From positions 7,929,001-7,993,000 of the forward strand of contig OZ020309.1 in assembly GCA_963971305.1 (NCBI GenBank): a DNA stretch of 64,000 nt, in the 5' to 3' direction. A model generated the notes under the pieces. That model was not told the DNA's origin. It saw nothing but the letters and a program-made list of their open reading frames with translations, and did not search any database. The DNA comes from Arcuatula senhousia (taxonomy: Eukaryota; Mollusca; Bivalvia; Mytilida; Mytilidae). Every line of letters begins with the position of its first letter. The stretch's first letter is position 1. This document shows, in pieces, positions 10,834-23,362 of the stretch. The translations under genes were made by a program, and so were the position numbers.

Positions 10834-12600
10834 ACTGAATTAAAACCAGACGATCTCGGTTTGTATGCATGCCCAGGAGTCTCGACAGAGGGAAATAGTG
10901 ATTTTGTTATTGAAAAACTCGCTCCCACAACAAACATTCAAGCCGCTTCTGCCATTGAAAATAGACTTTACAAGAACAACAATGCCCAAAATACTACTAT
11001 TTACTTACTATTAATAAGCGGAGATGTATCCCAAAATCCCGGGCCAGTCAAATGCCCTTGTGGAACTTGCTCTAAACCAGCCAAAGACAACCAAAATGGT
11101 CTACAGTGTGAGGGTACTGAATGCAACTTTTGGTTTCATAGAAAATGTATCAAAATGAGCGTTACTGAATACAGACGTCTCTCCAACTCAGATGAAAGCT
11201 GGTATTGTTCCAAATGCTTGATGTCTACAGCTTTTTCATACTCATTTCTAGAAAACATTGTTGAGGACATTTTGAACAGCTATGACAACTGTACCAAACC
11301 TAAAAAGGTGAGTAACAGGACACTTAATGACCAGACCCATAATTTGAAATGTTTTGAGAAAAAAGGACTAACGCCAGATCCCTTCTCCCCAAAATCGCAG
11401 AACTTCAGATGCTAGCCTATAAGAGCAAAGCCGCTGTGATCTCTATTACAGAAACGTGGCTCGATGAATCAATAACTGACTAGGAAGTTAACATAAATGG
11501 TTATGTGATACTCCGTAGAGACCGCAACCGCTCAGGAGGCGGCGTATGTCCGTGAAGATATAGCCTTTACACCAATGAACATTGAAAACCAACAGAAAGA
11601 CATTGAAATTCTTTGTACAGAACTGTTCCTGCCAAAAACGAAACCCATTACAGTAGGAGTCTGCTATCGTCCGCCATATCAAAGTAACTTTAACGAACAA
11701 TTTCAAGCTACCATTGCCCAGTTCAAACCAGAACATGAGACTGTGCTACGTGGAGACTTTAACATCTGCGACAGAAGCAAGAAGACTTCTATTTTCTGCT
11801 TACTCTACGATCCTTAAGATGTTTAATTTAGCTCAAATTATTAAAGAACCAACCAGGGTTACAGATACATCAAATTCTATTATTGACCATATTTTATGTA
11901 GCAATGCTGAAAACATAAATCAATCAGGTGTATAAGATATTGGTCTAAGCGACCACTCTAATTATATATTGTACTAGAAAATTGTCAAAACCTATCTATA
12001 ATAAACATAATACTGTGAAAATAAGACCTGTTAAATCTTATAATAAAGATATTTTTATTTCTAAATTAACTAAAGCTTATAAACTGGGAAAAATGTTTTC
12101 TAGCAGACAATGTTAATGAGGCATGGTCAGTCTTTAAAGAGATTTTTACTTCTATTTTAGACTATGTGGCTCCTTTAAAAGAAATTAGGATCAAACAAGG
12201 AACGGAGCCTTGGATGACGTCTGAAATTTTAACTCTCATCCAAAGACGAGATTTCTTTTTTGACAAATTTTAAAAATCTAATATTTTAGATGACTATAAA
12301 AAAATTTGTAAGATTAGAAACCAAGTACAAAGAATGTGTAAATCAGCCAAATCAGAATATTTTTCTCAGCAGATAGAAGAAAATAAAAATAACCCAAAAG
12401 AAATATGGAACAATTTTAAAAAAAAACTTGGTTACCAAAAACAGTCAAAATCTAACCCTAACATTATATTAGATATAGAGGGTGAAAACTGTTATGATGG
12501 TAAACAAATATCAATTTTTTTAATGATTTTTTTACTACTATAGCCTCAAAATTGGTAGCAATGTTACCCCAGTAGCAGAGGTATTTATAATGCAACTTCA
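10834..12600 (+). pseudogene. LINE 5' half: 2A-like motif, PHD finger and endonuclease remnants
   Basis: The frame opens after a TGA at 10831-10833 and runs to 11415. It contains LLLISGDVSQNPGP, a 2A-like ribosome-skipping motif, immediately followed by a PHD-type finger (CPCGTC ... CEGTECNFWFH ... WYCSKCL). Later frames give ITETWLDESI, RDRNRSGGGV, GVCYRPPYQS and RGDFNICD, the order of an apurinic-type (EEP) endonuclease, then IIDHILCSN and the linker before RT. Frameshifts at about 11410 and 11810 and stops break it, and RT itself is absent after about 12600. Established knowledge: several non-LTR families in echinoderms and molluscs have N-terminal 2A-like sequences. Here the usual Glu of D-V-E-x-N-P-G-P is Ser. 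Confidence 0.75.
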
Positions 12601-13605
12601 AAAATAATTAAATTGTTCTATAATAATAGAAAGAAATATGATGTAAGCTTTATCTTAAGGCATGTTACAAAAAAAAAGAATAATAAATTGTTGATATACA
12701 TACATGTACAAGACTCGCTTACTCGCAAGGGTTTTAATGGGGTCCCTTTGAACGTAATGGAGCAGCCGCCTTAAATGTACTTGTAAGATCAGGCATAAGA
12801 TGTATTTTAACCAAATGCATGTACATGTATATACAAAGAAATTGTTGTATAAAATCCGAAATTTTTAATTAATGTATATCATGCATGCCTTGTGCATTTC
12901 AATTTTTTCCGTAGGTTATACATAAGGTATATATTCTATCGCGGGCTCTGACTCAAAAGTAAGTAATCACTGACTCACCCACCCACTTTTCTAGATAACA
13001 TACATAACTTAAAAATATGCTTGCATTAATGGGGGAATGCATTTTTCTTCTGAGACTGAAGTATCACGCTTAACATAAATGTATAGAGTGGCAGAAAACA
13101 AAAGATGTGCCAGACGTGTGGTGTCGGATGCTTGGACTTGCATCATTGAAAATACCCTGAACTTAAAGCACCACTCAAAACAACGTATTGGCTGTGCCGA
13201 AAGTGTCATAAAACATCGGGCCCTTATTATTATGTGTAATCGGGCTTTATTATTATGTGTATTAAATAAAAATGAAAATCTATCAAAGTAAAAAATGTAG
13301 AGCATGTACAATGATCTGAGCTTACTCAATTGATGAAATGTATTTTCCTTCACTAAATTTGTTATAAACGTCAAGTAGTGTGTATGCCATTATCATATGC
13401 ATGTCGTGTTTATGATATTAGAATCCATTTGTACACATTTACTTGTTTCAGTGTTATTTCATTTGTTGTATTTCAACATTTTTCATTCGTGTACATTGAT
13501 TTAATGGGTCCCCCCTTTTTAAGGGGCCATTAATGTTACATTCTTGTTTGTTCCCACTGGTTAACCAAATGCTGTAAAATTTTATATTTTGGGGTCCCCC
13601 TTTTA
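12601..13605. other. Intergenic, simple repeats only
   Basis: AT-rich sequence with CATGTA-type low-complexity runs and a short local duplication around 13210-13262 (TTATTATTATGTGTA twice). No gene is recognised. Confidence 0.5.
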
Positions 13606-14790
13606 TTAGCTCACATGGCCTTTGGCCAGGTGAGCAATTGCCATCACTTGGCGTCCGTCGTCGTCGTCGTCTGTCGTCGTCGTCGTCGTCGTCGTCCGTC
13701 GTCGTCGTCCTTAACTTTTCTTCAAACTTCTTCTCCTCTGAAACGGCTGCACAGATTCTAACCAAATTTGGTCTGGTGGTACTTTAGGGTATCCTCCACA
13801 GAACAAATGTGGGGATTTTTGATTCGTCGAAAAACATGGCCGCCGTTGCTAAAAATAGACCAGGGGGTCAGACTACTGTTTTTGGCTTGTAAATCAAAAA
13901 GTATAAGAGATAGATGAAATCTGATGCACCTTACTGCTTCAGCATCAAAAGTTCTACAAAAGTCTCCATTTGGTCCAAGTTGTCAGATGACCCCTTATAG
14001 GGGTTACAGCCCCTTAAAGGTGAAAATGGCGTTTTTTCAAGTTTTTGCCCTATAGTATGAAAACTATTGCAGATAGAGAAATGCTGTTGCTTGCTTAAAT
14101 GTTCAGCTCATTTAGCTCTACAAAAGTCTCCATAGGGTCGAAGTTGTCAGATGACCCCTTATAGGGGTTACCGCCCCTGAAATAATGTTTTTTCATGTTT
14201 TTGGCCTATGGAATGAAAACTATTGCAGATAGAGAGAAGCTGTTGCTTGCTTAAATGTTCAGCTCATTTAGCTCTACAAAAGTCTCCATAGGGTCGAAGT
14301 TGTCAGATGACCCCTTATAGGGGTTACCGCCCCTGAAATAATGTTTTTTCATGTTTTTGGCCTATGGAATGAAAACTATTGCAGATAGAGAGAAGCTGTT
14401 GCTTGCTGAAATGTTCAGCTCATTTAGCTCTACAAAAGTCTCCATAGGATCGAAGTTGTCAGATGACCCTTAATAGGGGTTACGGCCCCTCAAATAACCT
14501 TTTTCATGTTTTTGGTCTTTAGAATGAAAACTATAGCAGATAGAGAAAAGCTGTTGCTTGCTTTGATGTTCAGCGCATAAATCTCTACAAAAGTCTCCAT
14601 AGGGTCGAAGTTGTCAGATGACCCCTTATAGGGGTTAAGACCCCTAAAATAACGGTTTTTCGTGTTTTTGGCCTATAGAATGAAAACTATAGTAGATAAA
14701 GAAAAACTGTTGTTTGCTTAAATGTTCAGCTCATTTAGCTCTACAAAATATAGGGTTGACATCAAGACCAGGTGAGAGATTTAGTCTCCT
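13606..14790. repeat. Bivalve-type tandem repeat element: terminal hairpin, (GTC)n, 156-bp array
   Basis: The order is a terminal hairpin (GCTCACATGGCC-TTT-GGCCAGGTGAGC, about 13609-13636), a (GTC)n microsatellite at about 13650-13710, a spacer, then tandem units starting at 13953, 14117, 14273, 14429, 14584 and 14740. The period is 164 bp once and then 155-156 bp. Each unit holds TCTACAAAAGTCTCCAT and the short inverted motif CCCCTTATAGGGG. Stacked Asp/Arg runs in frames over (GTC)n are not real proteins. A relative lies inverted at 35280-35770. Confidence 0.85.
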
Positions 14791-14815
14791 GGGAGCCTCT
14801 TGTTCGTTTATAAAC

Positions 14816-17072
14816 TAGGGACCCTTAAAGGGCAAAAAATTCAAAAAAGGGGTTGCATTAAGTCGTACAGCCGCTCGACCATTTAGAAAACAGGTATAGT
14901 AGATGACCGAAATGACCTGGAAAGGGGAGGCACGGCACAACTCATCATGCTTAAGCCAGTTAAGCTTTATACCAAATTTAAAATAAATCCCTTTAGTAGA
15001 AGCCGAGAAATCTGTTAGGGAACATTGTCTATTTTTGGTACTTAAAATGTCTTAACTCGGCTCTAAAAAACAGGATGTAGATGCGTAACTTACATAGAAA
15101 GGGAAGACACGGTACAACGCATCATGCTTAAGCTGTTTACTGAATTTGAAATCAATCCCTTCAGTTGAAGCCGAGAAATCTGTTATACAAAAGTTTGTTA
15201 CGGACGGGCAAACAGATGGATAATGTGATTGCAATACAGCTCCCTCTCTTACGAGTATGGGTAAAGTATCATATTTGGTCCCACAATAACTTTGGTTCTG
15301 GTTGGTCAATTGTTATGATATGTCTTACCATTACACCATAGATGGGATTGATTATGGGGCCCCCCTTTTTTCAATAAGAAATTAATGGCCATTAAATGGA
15401 CAGAAATGTTCCATTTTATTTCTGGTCCGATTTTTTTTTTGCAATTTCAGTCTTATCAAGCAGTGGATGCAAATTGAAATATTTATAATTGCAACCCCAT
15501 ATTTTCCGTTACTTAATTAGGGACCATAAGGGGGAATAGTGAAAGCAGCAAGTATTTTTGAAGCAGCAATTTTTTGGGGTCTGCTTTTGCAAAAAAGTTT
15601 TGAATTCCTTGTAAAAGGTGGGTGGAAAGTTCACCAAAGGTGGCATGTGTTAAAACAACTTTATCAGTCTACCATGGGCATAATTTGCCTCAAATATACA
15701 ACTTTCATGCATATCATGCTGCACTCGGCGAAACTTTTTATTCGCAAATAACTAAGAAATTTTACAGATATCAAATTTCTGTTAATAGCAAAAAAAATAT
15801 GCCAAAATATTTTTTCATAAAAAATCAGATACAGACCATATTTTTTATGATAAAAAAAACACTGTAGAACAAAATTTCATGTTTTTTCATTTTCCACAAA
15901 GTCCTACCAAGAAAAAAAAACAGAGTTGTTGAAGCGTGAAAATGAGTTTAGGGTTACACAGCATGGTGTGATTAGCGTAAACCTGTTACCACAACCCCAA
16001 CCGTCTAAGAATTATCAGATGCCTAGGTTTTATACTTTTCATGTAATTAAACAAAGATGTTTTGATATGTCTAAAAAAGACCTTATTTCATATAAGAGTC
16101 GTTGAAGCGTAAAAATGGATCATGGTCACATGGCATTGAGACAGTTGCGTAGACCACATCCCCAACTGTCAGTATACCAAATGTTTAGGTATGTATATTA
16201 TACTTTTCATGTTATTAATTTTTTCACAAAAGTCTACAAAAAGTTTATTAAACCAGTATACTTTAGGATAAAGCTAATCGTACAAAATATGACCACTATC
16301 TTATGTAGTTGCATGTTAGAAAACCGTGATGAACTTTATATTTTTACAGTATACCGGTATTATTTTGGACGGACGGACGGACGGAAGAATTTACAGTGTA
16401 AACAGTATACAGTCTTTGAGTGGGGGATTGCTCAGAAGACGACAAAATTAACATAGAAGGTGATATTTTTATAGAAAACACTAGTTTCAGAACTCAACTG
16501 AACATTTGTAAATCAGCATACGCTAACATTTAGGAAACATTCTGACTTCCGAGTTATTAGTATCAACGGTACTTTGATTATCTTTAAAGGCACAAAAAAC
16601 TCATCTGAAATTTAAAAGGATCCTTAAAATACAGATCTGTCAGCCCAATAACAGTACTTTCATCTACGGCAGTCATTTAAATATCTGTAGTTTCCATTTT
16701 TTAAATATTTAATCTTGTGCCATCGCAACGACATGTGGGGGATGGCATTAAGTTTCACTCGTGTCAATCGATCAGTTCGAATTTTCCTAAAGCTTTTCTC
16801 TGAAACCGTACGCGAGAAAGGTTTGAAATTTGGAAGGACGGTTCTGCGATTTTCAGACCTGTCGGACTTCTACTTCCTGTTTGGGACCCTATGCGAGGAC
16901 ATTGTTTATATTTTTTTCCAATATTGTACGCTGATTGACAACACATACCACTTTAATATAAAAAAATCTTTCATCAAGAATCTGGCATTTTAATTATAGA
17001 CAAATTTGAGTTTCTTGACAAAAATAACAATATAGGGAATAAAAGATATTGCATAAAATATAATGAAGTTTA
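14816..17072. other. Dispersed and tandem repeats, no gene
   Basis: Two roughly 180-bp units sharing CATCATGCTTAAGC and GAAGCCGAGAAATCTGTTA lie at about 14890-15220. Another pair at about 15930-16390 shares TGAAGCG and a CCCCAAC-TGTC block and ends in (GGAC)n at 16366-16385. The second pair recurs at 37270-37520. Frames here are short and unconvincing. Confidence 0.55.
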
Positions 17073-17300
17073 GAAGGCATCTTTTACTTCTCGACCAATC
17101 AGAGTACAGCATTGTAGATCTCTAATTTGTTAAGTATTCTGTCTACTGACCATCTTAATAACTTGCTTAATGCAGGTCCAAACAAAAGACCCTGATTAGT
17201 CAAGGGTCATTTGTCAAGTGGTCAGCAGACAGATTACCCAACAAATTAGAAATCTGAAATGATGTGCTCTGATTAGACAAAAGTAAATACATACCTTTCT
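17073..17300. repeat. Foldback (long imperfect inverted repeat) element
   Basis: The arms at 17073-17155 and 17208-17300 pair over about 80 bp. The left reads AATCAGAGTACAGCATT ... CTAATTTGTT ... CTGTCTACTGACCA, and the right arm reverse complement reads AATCAGAGCACATCATT ... CTAATTTGTT ... CTGTCTGCTGACCA. This would fold into a hairpin and looks like a foldback MITE. No target duplication was identified. Confidence 0.7.
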
Positions 17301-17870
17301 TCCAAAAAACAAATCAAACAAAATTTAACCCCAAAAATAAATAAATAAAATAAATAAAATATAAAAATTAATAAATAATCAGAATATTTCAATAAATAAA
17401 TAAAATGAATGATGTTATTTAATTCCAAAATAAGTAAGAGTTTAAAACTCTCAAATCCTAGATAAAAGATTAGTGAACTGCAGCAATGTTTTATTCATGT
17501 ATTTCAGTCACTTAATTATATAATATTTAAATAAAATTTTGAATTTCATGTTCATTAAAAAAAATATTAACACTGATTGTACAAAATTTGCAATACACAC
17601 TATTTTGAAAAATATATATATCCATAGAGAAATAACGTTAAGATATAATTTCCATTAGTGCGAATAAAATAAAAGATCCTGAAATACGCTGCTGGAATAC
17701 TGAACCTTCCACAACGAGGTGTTTGTTTTAAATGATTCAAATTTCCTAAAACTGTAAGATAAGGTCACATTGCTGGTCATTGCTTACTGTTATGATAAAA
17801 TGATGGACCATAAAACTTCTGATTATGGGGATCAAAGAATAGGTCTCAAGTAAAACATGCCTTCTAAGTA

Positions 17871-17966
17871 GGTTAGAAGGTCGTAATTTTTTCTTAACAA
17901 TTAAGCATTGTCTCGCCTGCGGCTCGACTGCTTAATTGTTAAGAAAAATTTACTTACCTTCTAACC
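17871..17966. repeat. Hairpin with near-perfect arms
   Basis: GGTTAGAAGGT at 17871-17881 pairs with ACCTTCTAACC at 17956-17966. Inside, TTTTTCTTAACAATTAAGCA pairs with its reverse complement around a loop containing GTCTCGCCTGC. That loop motif also forms the ends of the element at 39471-39997. Confidence 0.8.
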
Positions 17967-18489
17967 TTTACGAAGATAAAAACATAAGACTATAAAATGC
18001 CAATTGCTTTTAATTGATATCAATTGTCTAAATGTCATTTAAGAAGCTTGTCATTCTATTCATCAAAGCTACTACAAAGTCAGAAATGGGGTTATAAGAC
18101 TTTTCAAAGACAAATGTTGAAGGATTTGCATAAATTAAATATTGAAATATGTAAATGGTATTAAACGGCGCTTCAAAATTGCAGATCTGTAGTAATTATA
18201 GGTTTAGAGTTGTTTCAACCTTCAAAAAGCAAAGTTGAGGCGTGGCCATAAAAAGTATGTCTCGAGTGTTAACACAATCACAAAGTGCATTAAAAGTTTA
18301 CCTAGGCCTTAAGTTTTGGAGATCAGAGGTTAATAAAAGTCAAGGTCATATGGAAGTTGACTGACTAACCTCAAAGAAGAATCTGTGGACAATCTAAAGT
18401 GATTCATAGTCATAGTCATAGTCATTGAGAAAATGACTTACATGTAACATAAAAAACTGAACACAAGAATCCAATATTAACAGTCACAC
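17967..18489. other. Intergenic, no gene
   Basis: Only scraps of a dispersed repeat (AAGTCAAGGTCATATGG near 18340, similar to 39620 and 39810) and a short CATAGT tandem at about 18407-18424. Confidence 0.45.
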
Positions 18490-18968
18490 CGTGTCGCTAA
18501 AACGTAGGGGAGAGTCGTTTTGAACGTAGGGGAGAGTCGATATTTGACCTAGATCGGAGCACACCAGGTATGTAAACGATAAAATCATCTATTTTCTTTG
18601 ATCAAATGTTACAAATAAATATTGCATGGAACATTAGAACTATTTAAGAATGTGTACACGCTAAAATTGCCTTCCAGAACTTTTCATTTCATACCAAACA
18701 CCTCGAACTTTTCCGGACGGTCAGTGTAAATTTGGTGACATTGCATCTTAAAATCTGATTTTCTCCACAATACATACATTATATGACAATCGCATGCACT
18801 CGGTACATGCACAAGATTGATATCTAGAAGAGATACTTCACCGTTTCTTTTACAAAGTCATAATAAAATTTTATACGTTTATTTTTCAACAACAACGTAA
18901 GTGCCGTCGGGGAGAGTCGATTCGATTTGTCTTGAACGTAGGGGAGAGTCGATTTGGATTGTTGTGAA
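18490..18968 (+). mobile_element. Short element with direct GGGGAGAGTCGA repeats at both ends, copy A
   Basis: A roughly 470-bp unit recurs almost identically, inverted, at 36680-37148. ACGTAGGGGAGAGTCG occurs twice at the left end (18502-18540). At the right end (about 18903-18952) one perfect and one diverged copy occur, in the same orientation as those on the left. No terminal inverted repeat or ORF is visible. The copies differ in the left array (an extra TTTTGA-linked unit here). I infer a non-autonomous mobile element of unknown class. Confidence 0.6.
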
Positions 18969-19555
18969 TTGCGTTGCAATTTTGCTTTCAATCAACACAA
19001 ATATCAAAGGATTATGTTACGGTTTTACTGTACGTGTTGTCATACATGCATTATCAATGTTAACAGCATATATGTAGGTCTAATAGCAACACGGGTCAGA
19101 AACTGATAGAATAATTTTTCCGGTCACCCCGGAACTAAGCCCTCTTATTGTTGGAAACCGGACAAAACAACCGCTTCAGTAATGACAAGGTAGGAAATTT
19201 CTTAATTTTTAATTACTAGCGGCTCATTTTTTTTCAATACAAAGTATGCCTATTCTAAGGAGAACAGTTATAAGATTTGTCCAGTGTTGTCACTTTTTCA
19301 CATTTTTTAGTGTAGTTTTCTTGAAAAGCGGACAAATGTGGAGTTTTTCCATAAAATTCTGAACTATGTGTCAAAGTATTTGAAAAAGAAATAGATCCAA
19401 AGTCCCCAAGTGTCAAATTTATGTATTAATATCATAAAAATACAAATAATTACAATCAGGCTGTTTGTTTATTTACATTGTTGAAAGTTCAGTTTTGGAA
19501 TATGACCTTCCAATGTTTTGAATCAAATGCTACTGATGAGAGGTTACTCCTTGAA
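18969..19555. other. Intergenic, no gene
   Basis: AT-rich single-copy-looking sequence. No frame, RNA gene or repeat is recognised. Confidence 0.45.
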
Positions 19556-19559
19556 ATAT

Positions 19560-19735
19560 CGATATAAGATAAGATAAGATAAGATAAGATATTTATTTAC
19601 CAATTATGGTCCCACAGGGGACTATAACAATTATAAACAATCATGATTTCAAACATGCATAGACATAAGAAGAGTTGTAATGAGACAAATAGACAAAACA
19701 AATAAATACAAAAAAATAAAATATCATTAATTTGC
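19560..19735 (-). pseudogene. LINE 3' end with (ATAAG)n tail
   Basis: On the minus strand GTCCC-CTGTGGGACCATAATTGG is followed by AATAAATA and then a TCTTA/ATAAG tandem (about 19562-19594). The same layout (GGGCCCATGATTGGCC, AATAAATGA, then a TGAT repeat) ends the LINE at 24947-27690, so this is a severely 5'-truncated relative inserted in the same orientation. Confidence 0.6.
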
Positions 19736-20242
19736 CAATATATGACCCCGGCGAGGTTGTTCATTTATAATATAAGGTCTAAAGAACGAGAGATTTGTAA
19801 ATAATATATATATTTTTTTTTTTGGGGGGTGCCCTCTGTCTATTTGTCAGATATAGGAGCATATCCAAATTAACCGTTTATACCCGCGTTTTGGTATTTG
19901 TAATTTCAAAAATTATGACGGTATAAGCAGAAATCTGCAGGAAAATGTTCGGAATAAGCCGTTAAGAATTGGGGAAAGTTATGAATCAAAATACATGTAG
20001 TTTAGTTTTATCCCGCCTCGAAGGATGTCGCGAAAGACGAGGCTAATAAGGTAATGGGATTCCGGTGGCTTTTGCTTAATTAAGTTGCATTAGCATCAGT
20101 ACAGATGAAGAGTAATATATTTGTACGCTTCCGGCACCCGCGTTACTGGCCCACTCGTTAGTGTAGCTGTTAGACCCCTCTCCCAGCAGTCGCAGTCTAC
20201 TGACCCTAGATATTTTTGGTGATTTGGTTGATGTTGACATGG
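19736..20242. other. Intergenic, no gene
   Basis: Poly-T/poly-G run at about 19812-19827 and GC-richer sequence at 20010-20220 without a convincing ORF or tRNA fold. Confidence 0.4.
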
Positions 20243-20246
20243 TTAA

Positions 20247-21059
20247 GGTGGTTCGGGGGTATAAAACTGAGCATCTTTTTGGGGCATCTTGCAAATTAGT
20301 CTGCATTTCAATTAAAGTGGCTTAAAATAACACACAAGATGTAAAATTTGTTTCTACTCTTAATTCTATTTTATAAATGAAATAAGTATAACATAAATAT
20401 TGAAAAAGCTTTTTCTGAAAAGTTCTTTTTTCAGGGGAAAAAATGGCAGGAGAATGTGTGACAAATTTTTATACAGAAATGTTTAGGAAGAATTAGTTTT
20501 CTTAAATATCAAAAAAAGAAGGTCCGCGGCCTGAAGTTTTTTTCATTTTTTTCAGAAGAAAGTATGAATGGCTTGCCAATTGTGAAATATAACTAAAATC
20601 TGATGGCTCTCCAGGGTTGCTTTCCATTATGCGGTTCATATCGGTTTATTTTGTGTCACCGGTTCGTCTGGTTCCTGTTTTGATGTAAACCGCTTGTGCC
20701 AAACCAGTTAATGGAGCACGAATTTAAGGTTCAACTGGTGCAAAACGCATAATGGAAAGCGCCCCAGTTCGCAATGACGTTAGATAACTCTTTTATCTAA
20801 ATATAATCTATTGAAAAACAATACTGTAGGTCACCAATTTTAATGATAATTAATGATTCGAGGTTCTTATATACTGCTTATCACAACAGTTAAGTCGTCT
20901 CTAAGCGGTTCACAAATTTTCAATTTTGCAAGATCATAAATCTGTAGAAAAGTCCGTGACCCCCATTTTTTGGGCATTTTTTTATGTGGACTTCTGAAAC
21001 TTGAATTCTGCAAAATATAAAAAAAATCTAATAGATGTTGCTAATACCCCCGAACCACC
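20247..21059. mobile_element. TTAA-flanked TIR element (813 bp)
   Basis: Perfect 16-bp terminal inverted repeats GGTGGTTCGGGGGTAT (20247-20262 and 21044-21059) are directly flanked by TTAA at 20243-20246 and 21060-21063. A TTAA target duplication is the hallmark of piggyBac and some Kolobok-type transposons. No transposase ORF is present, so this is a MITE-like non-autonomous element. An internal partial inverted repeat surrounds 20630-20765. Confidence 0.85.
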
Positions 21060-21189
21060 TTAACCTTTTTTTCTTGTCTGTTATTGGACACTATTGATAT
21101 TGTTACTACATGTAGTTTAGCATTATTACATGTCAATTTCAATAACAACTGCCCCTACTCCATCAGAATGTTGACAGATAAGAACCATC

Positions 21190-22680
21190 CAATGATAAAA
21201 CAATTTACCATAACATGACACATAGTAGAATAACTGAATTACTGAAACAACTTTACCCATATAAAGCCCAGGGACGTGATTCCATATTGAGAATTTTCAA
21301 AGAGTGGCAGAAGAAATTGCACCAATCCTCCATATATGTATGTACATCAGTTAATGGATGCCAGCAAAGTACCAGCTGACTGGCACACAGCCAGCGTGTC
21401 ACCAGCCTACACCAAAGGAGCTAAAATAAGAGCAGAAAATTATACACCCATATCCCTCACATCGATATGCTGTAAGATTCTAGAACACATCATAGCCGGC
21501 AACATCATGAATCATGGACAATCCCACAACCTCTTCTTTCCTCTTTTAGACAAATATGCCCCTGGTAGAGACCCAACTGATAGAACTGGTTGACAACAAA
21601 GTCACATATAATAAAATCTACAGTGAGACACAACCGAACATACTTATTATGGACTTCGCAAAGGCATTCAATAAAGTTAATAATTGCATTCTTATACATT
21701 AACTCAAGCATTACGACATAGTAAACAAAACCAAAAAAAAAAAAAAAAATGGACCCAAAGCTGACTTTCAGAAAGTAAACAGTTCGTAGTAACAATAGTA
21801 AATGGAGTCAGTGTAGACCCTGGGGTCCCCCAAGGTTCAGCACTAGGACTTATACTCTTCATCTACTATATCAACGACCTAAAGTCTCACCTTAGCTCCA
21901 CTATACGCTTTTTCGCTGAAGATACGATTGCATACCTGCCAATATCAAATGCTCAATATGCGGAAGTATTACAAGAGAACCGAAACCAACTAGACCAGTG
22001 GAATGAAAACTGGTGCATGCAGTCCCAACCAGATAAATACACAGGCCTAATTATCATCAATAAAAGAAAAAAATAATTAAATTATAGAGCAAAATATTCA
22101 ACATCATGGTCATAAACTAGAAGCAGTAAGATAAGTAAAAAATCTTGGACTCACCTTCACCAACAAACTACAATGGTATGAGCACATAAACAACACCCGT
22201 AACAAAGGTAACAGAACCATCAGCTTCCCATGCAAATATCTGATAAATTGATATCAAAAGGCATATATTTCACTTGTCAGTACTGTTTTGACCCATATAT
22301 GAACAGTGCAATAGAAATCAAATTGAGTCTATACACCAACAGTTACAGAGTAATTTCCAGTGTATGCCATAACATATACCGTACGTATAACTTAAAGTGG
22401 CAAACCCTACAAGCCCGTAGAAAGGACTCATTCTCCGCATGAGGTATAAAATTGATCGAGGGCTTGAAGTCATACAAAAACTCAAAAGGCTAACACCACA
22501 TTTGAGAACATTAAGAACATGGAACAACAGATCATTCCAAATAGAAAACAGCTGAATCGATAACAGGAAAATAAATGTCTTTCCCGGAACAGTTCGTGAT
22601 AGGAATGCACTTCCATCAGACATTGTAGAACTAGACACTATTGAAGACTTCAAAGCCAAGATAGTGTCCATTTGAACTGC
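21190..22680 (+). pseudogene. Degraded non-LTR RT
   Basis: In order: VPADWHTASVSPAYTKGAK, ENYTPISLTSICCKILEHII, MDFAKAFNKVNN (the LDFSKAFD block), GVSVDPGVPQGSALGLILF, IRFFAEDTIAYL (the FADD box as FAED), and finally FPGTVRDRNALPSDIVE, the standard C-terminal signature of jockey/CR1-like LINEs. Stops, shifts and an A-run near 21731 break the frame. It is a dead copy lacking the endonuclease half. Confidence 0.75.
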
Positions 22681-22689
22681 CTGACTTAC

Positions 22690-23362
22690 CTGTAAATAGT
22701 TTTAAACGATTTTTACTTTTTATAAGAACAAATCATCCACATGTATTAGAAACCCCCTATAACTTTCAATATTTAGAATAATGATGTATGCGCAGCAGCC
22801 GACATTACATAATCTTCTAAGCGACGAAAAGGCAATTAAAAGGTAGAAGAAGCAGAGTTATCAACCACATATGATTACAAACAATCCTAAAAAATTTCAG
22901 CAAAATCCGGTGAGCAGTTTCAAAGGAGATGTGTCTAGAAAATGTGACTTACTTAATCCCTCCGTCATGGTGCGGCTGTAGATCTGTATATGAATCATTG
23001 ATTTTGACATATCTTAAACCTATAAATCTCATGGTGGTGGACTAGCATCTGACTATCCGTTGTCCATATCCTATGGGCTTGATATGGCGTTTCTCAAACT
23101 TATAATGCTTATGTTGTTTTATTCTTCAATAGATAATATGAAATATATATAATTTGCTTGAAAGCAATCAGAAACCGTCACAATAATTATTGCATATATA
23201 AAATATACCTTAGGCCACTTCAAAAATGATAAATATCTATAAACTTACCTTTAGGTATGTGTCTGGGCAACTTTTGTCCTCGTTTCACTGTGTAACCAAT
23301 GGACCCAGATTTTCGCTGTTTGGTCAGTTACTTTTTAGAACTTATTACTCAAAGGTTGCATA
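22690..23362. other. Intergenic, no gene
   Basis: Nothing recognisable. It ends at the TA (23363-23364) that is duplicated around the Tc1 element. Confidence 0.45.

Noticed and set aside
13454..13765. Asp/Arg-run protein on the minus strand
   Set aside because: It is a translation of the (GTC)n microsatellite within a repeat element.
20010..20220. Possible tRNA or small RNA in a GC-richer stretch
   Set aside because: No cloverleaf with matching acceptor stem and TTC-type arm could be drawn.
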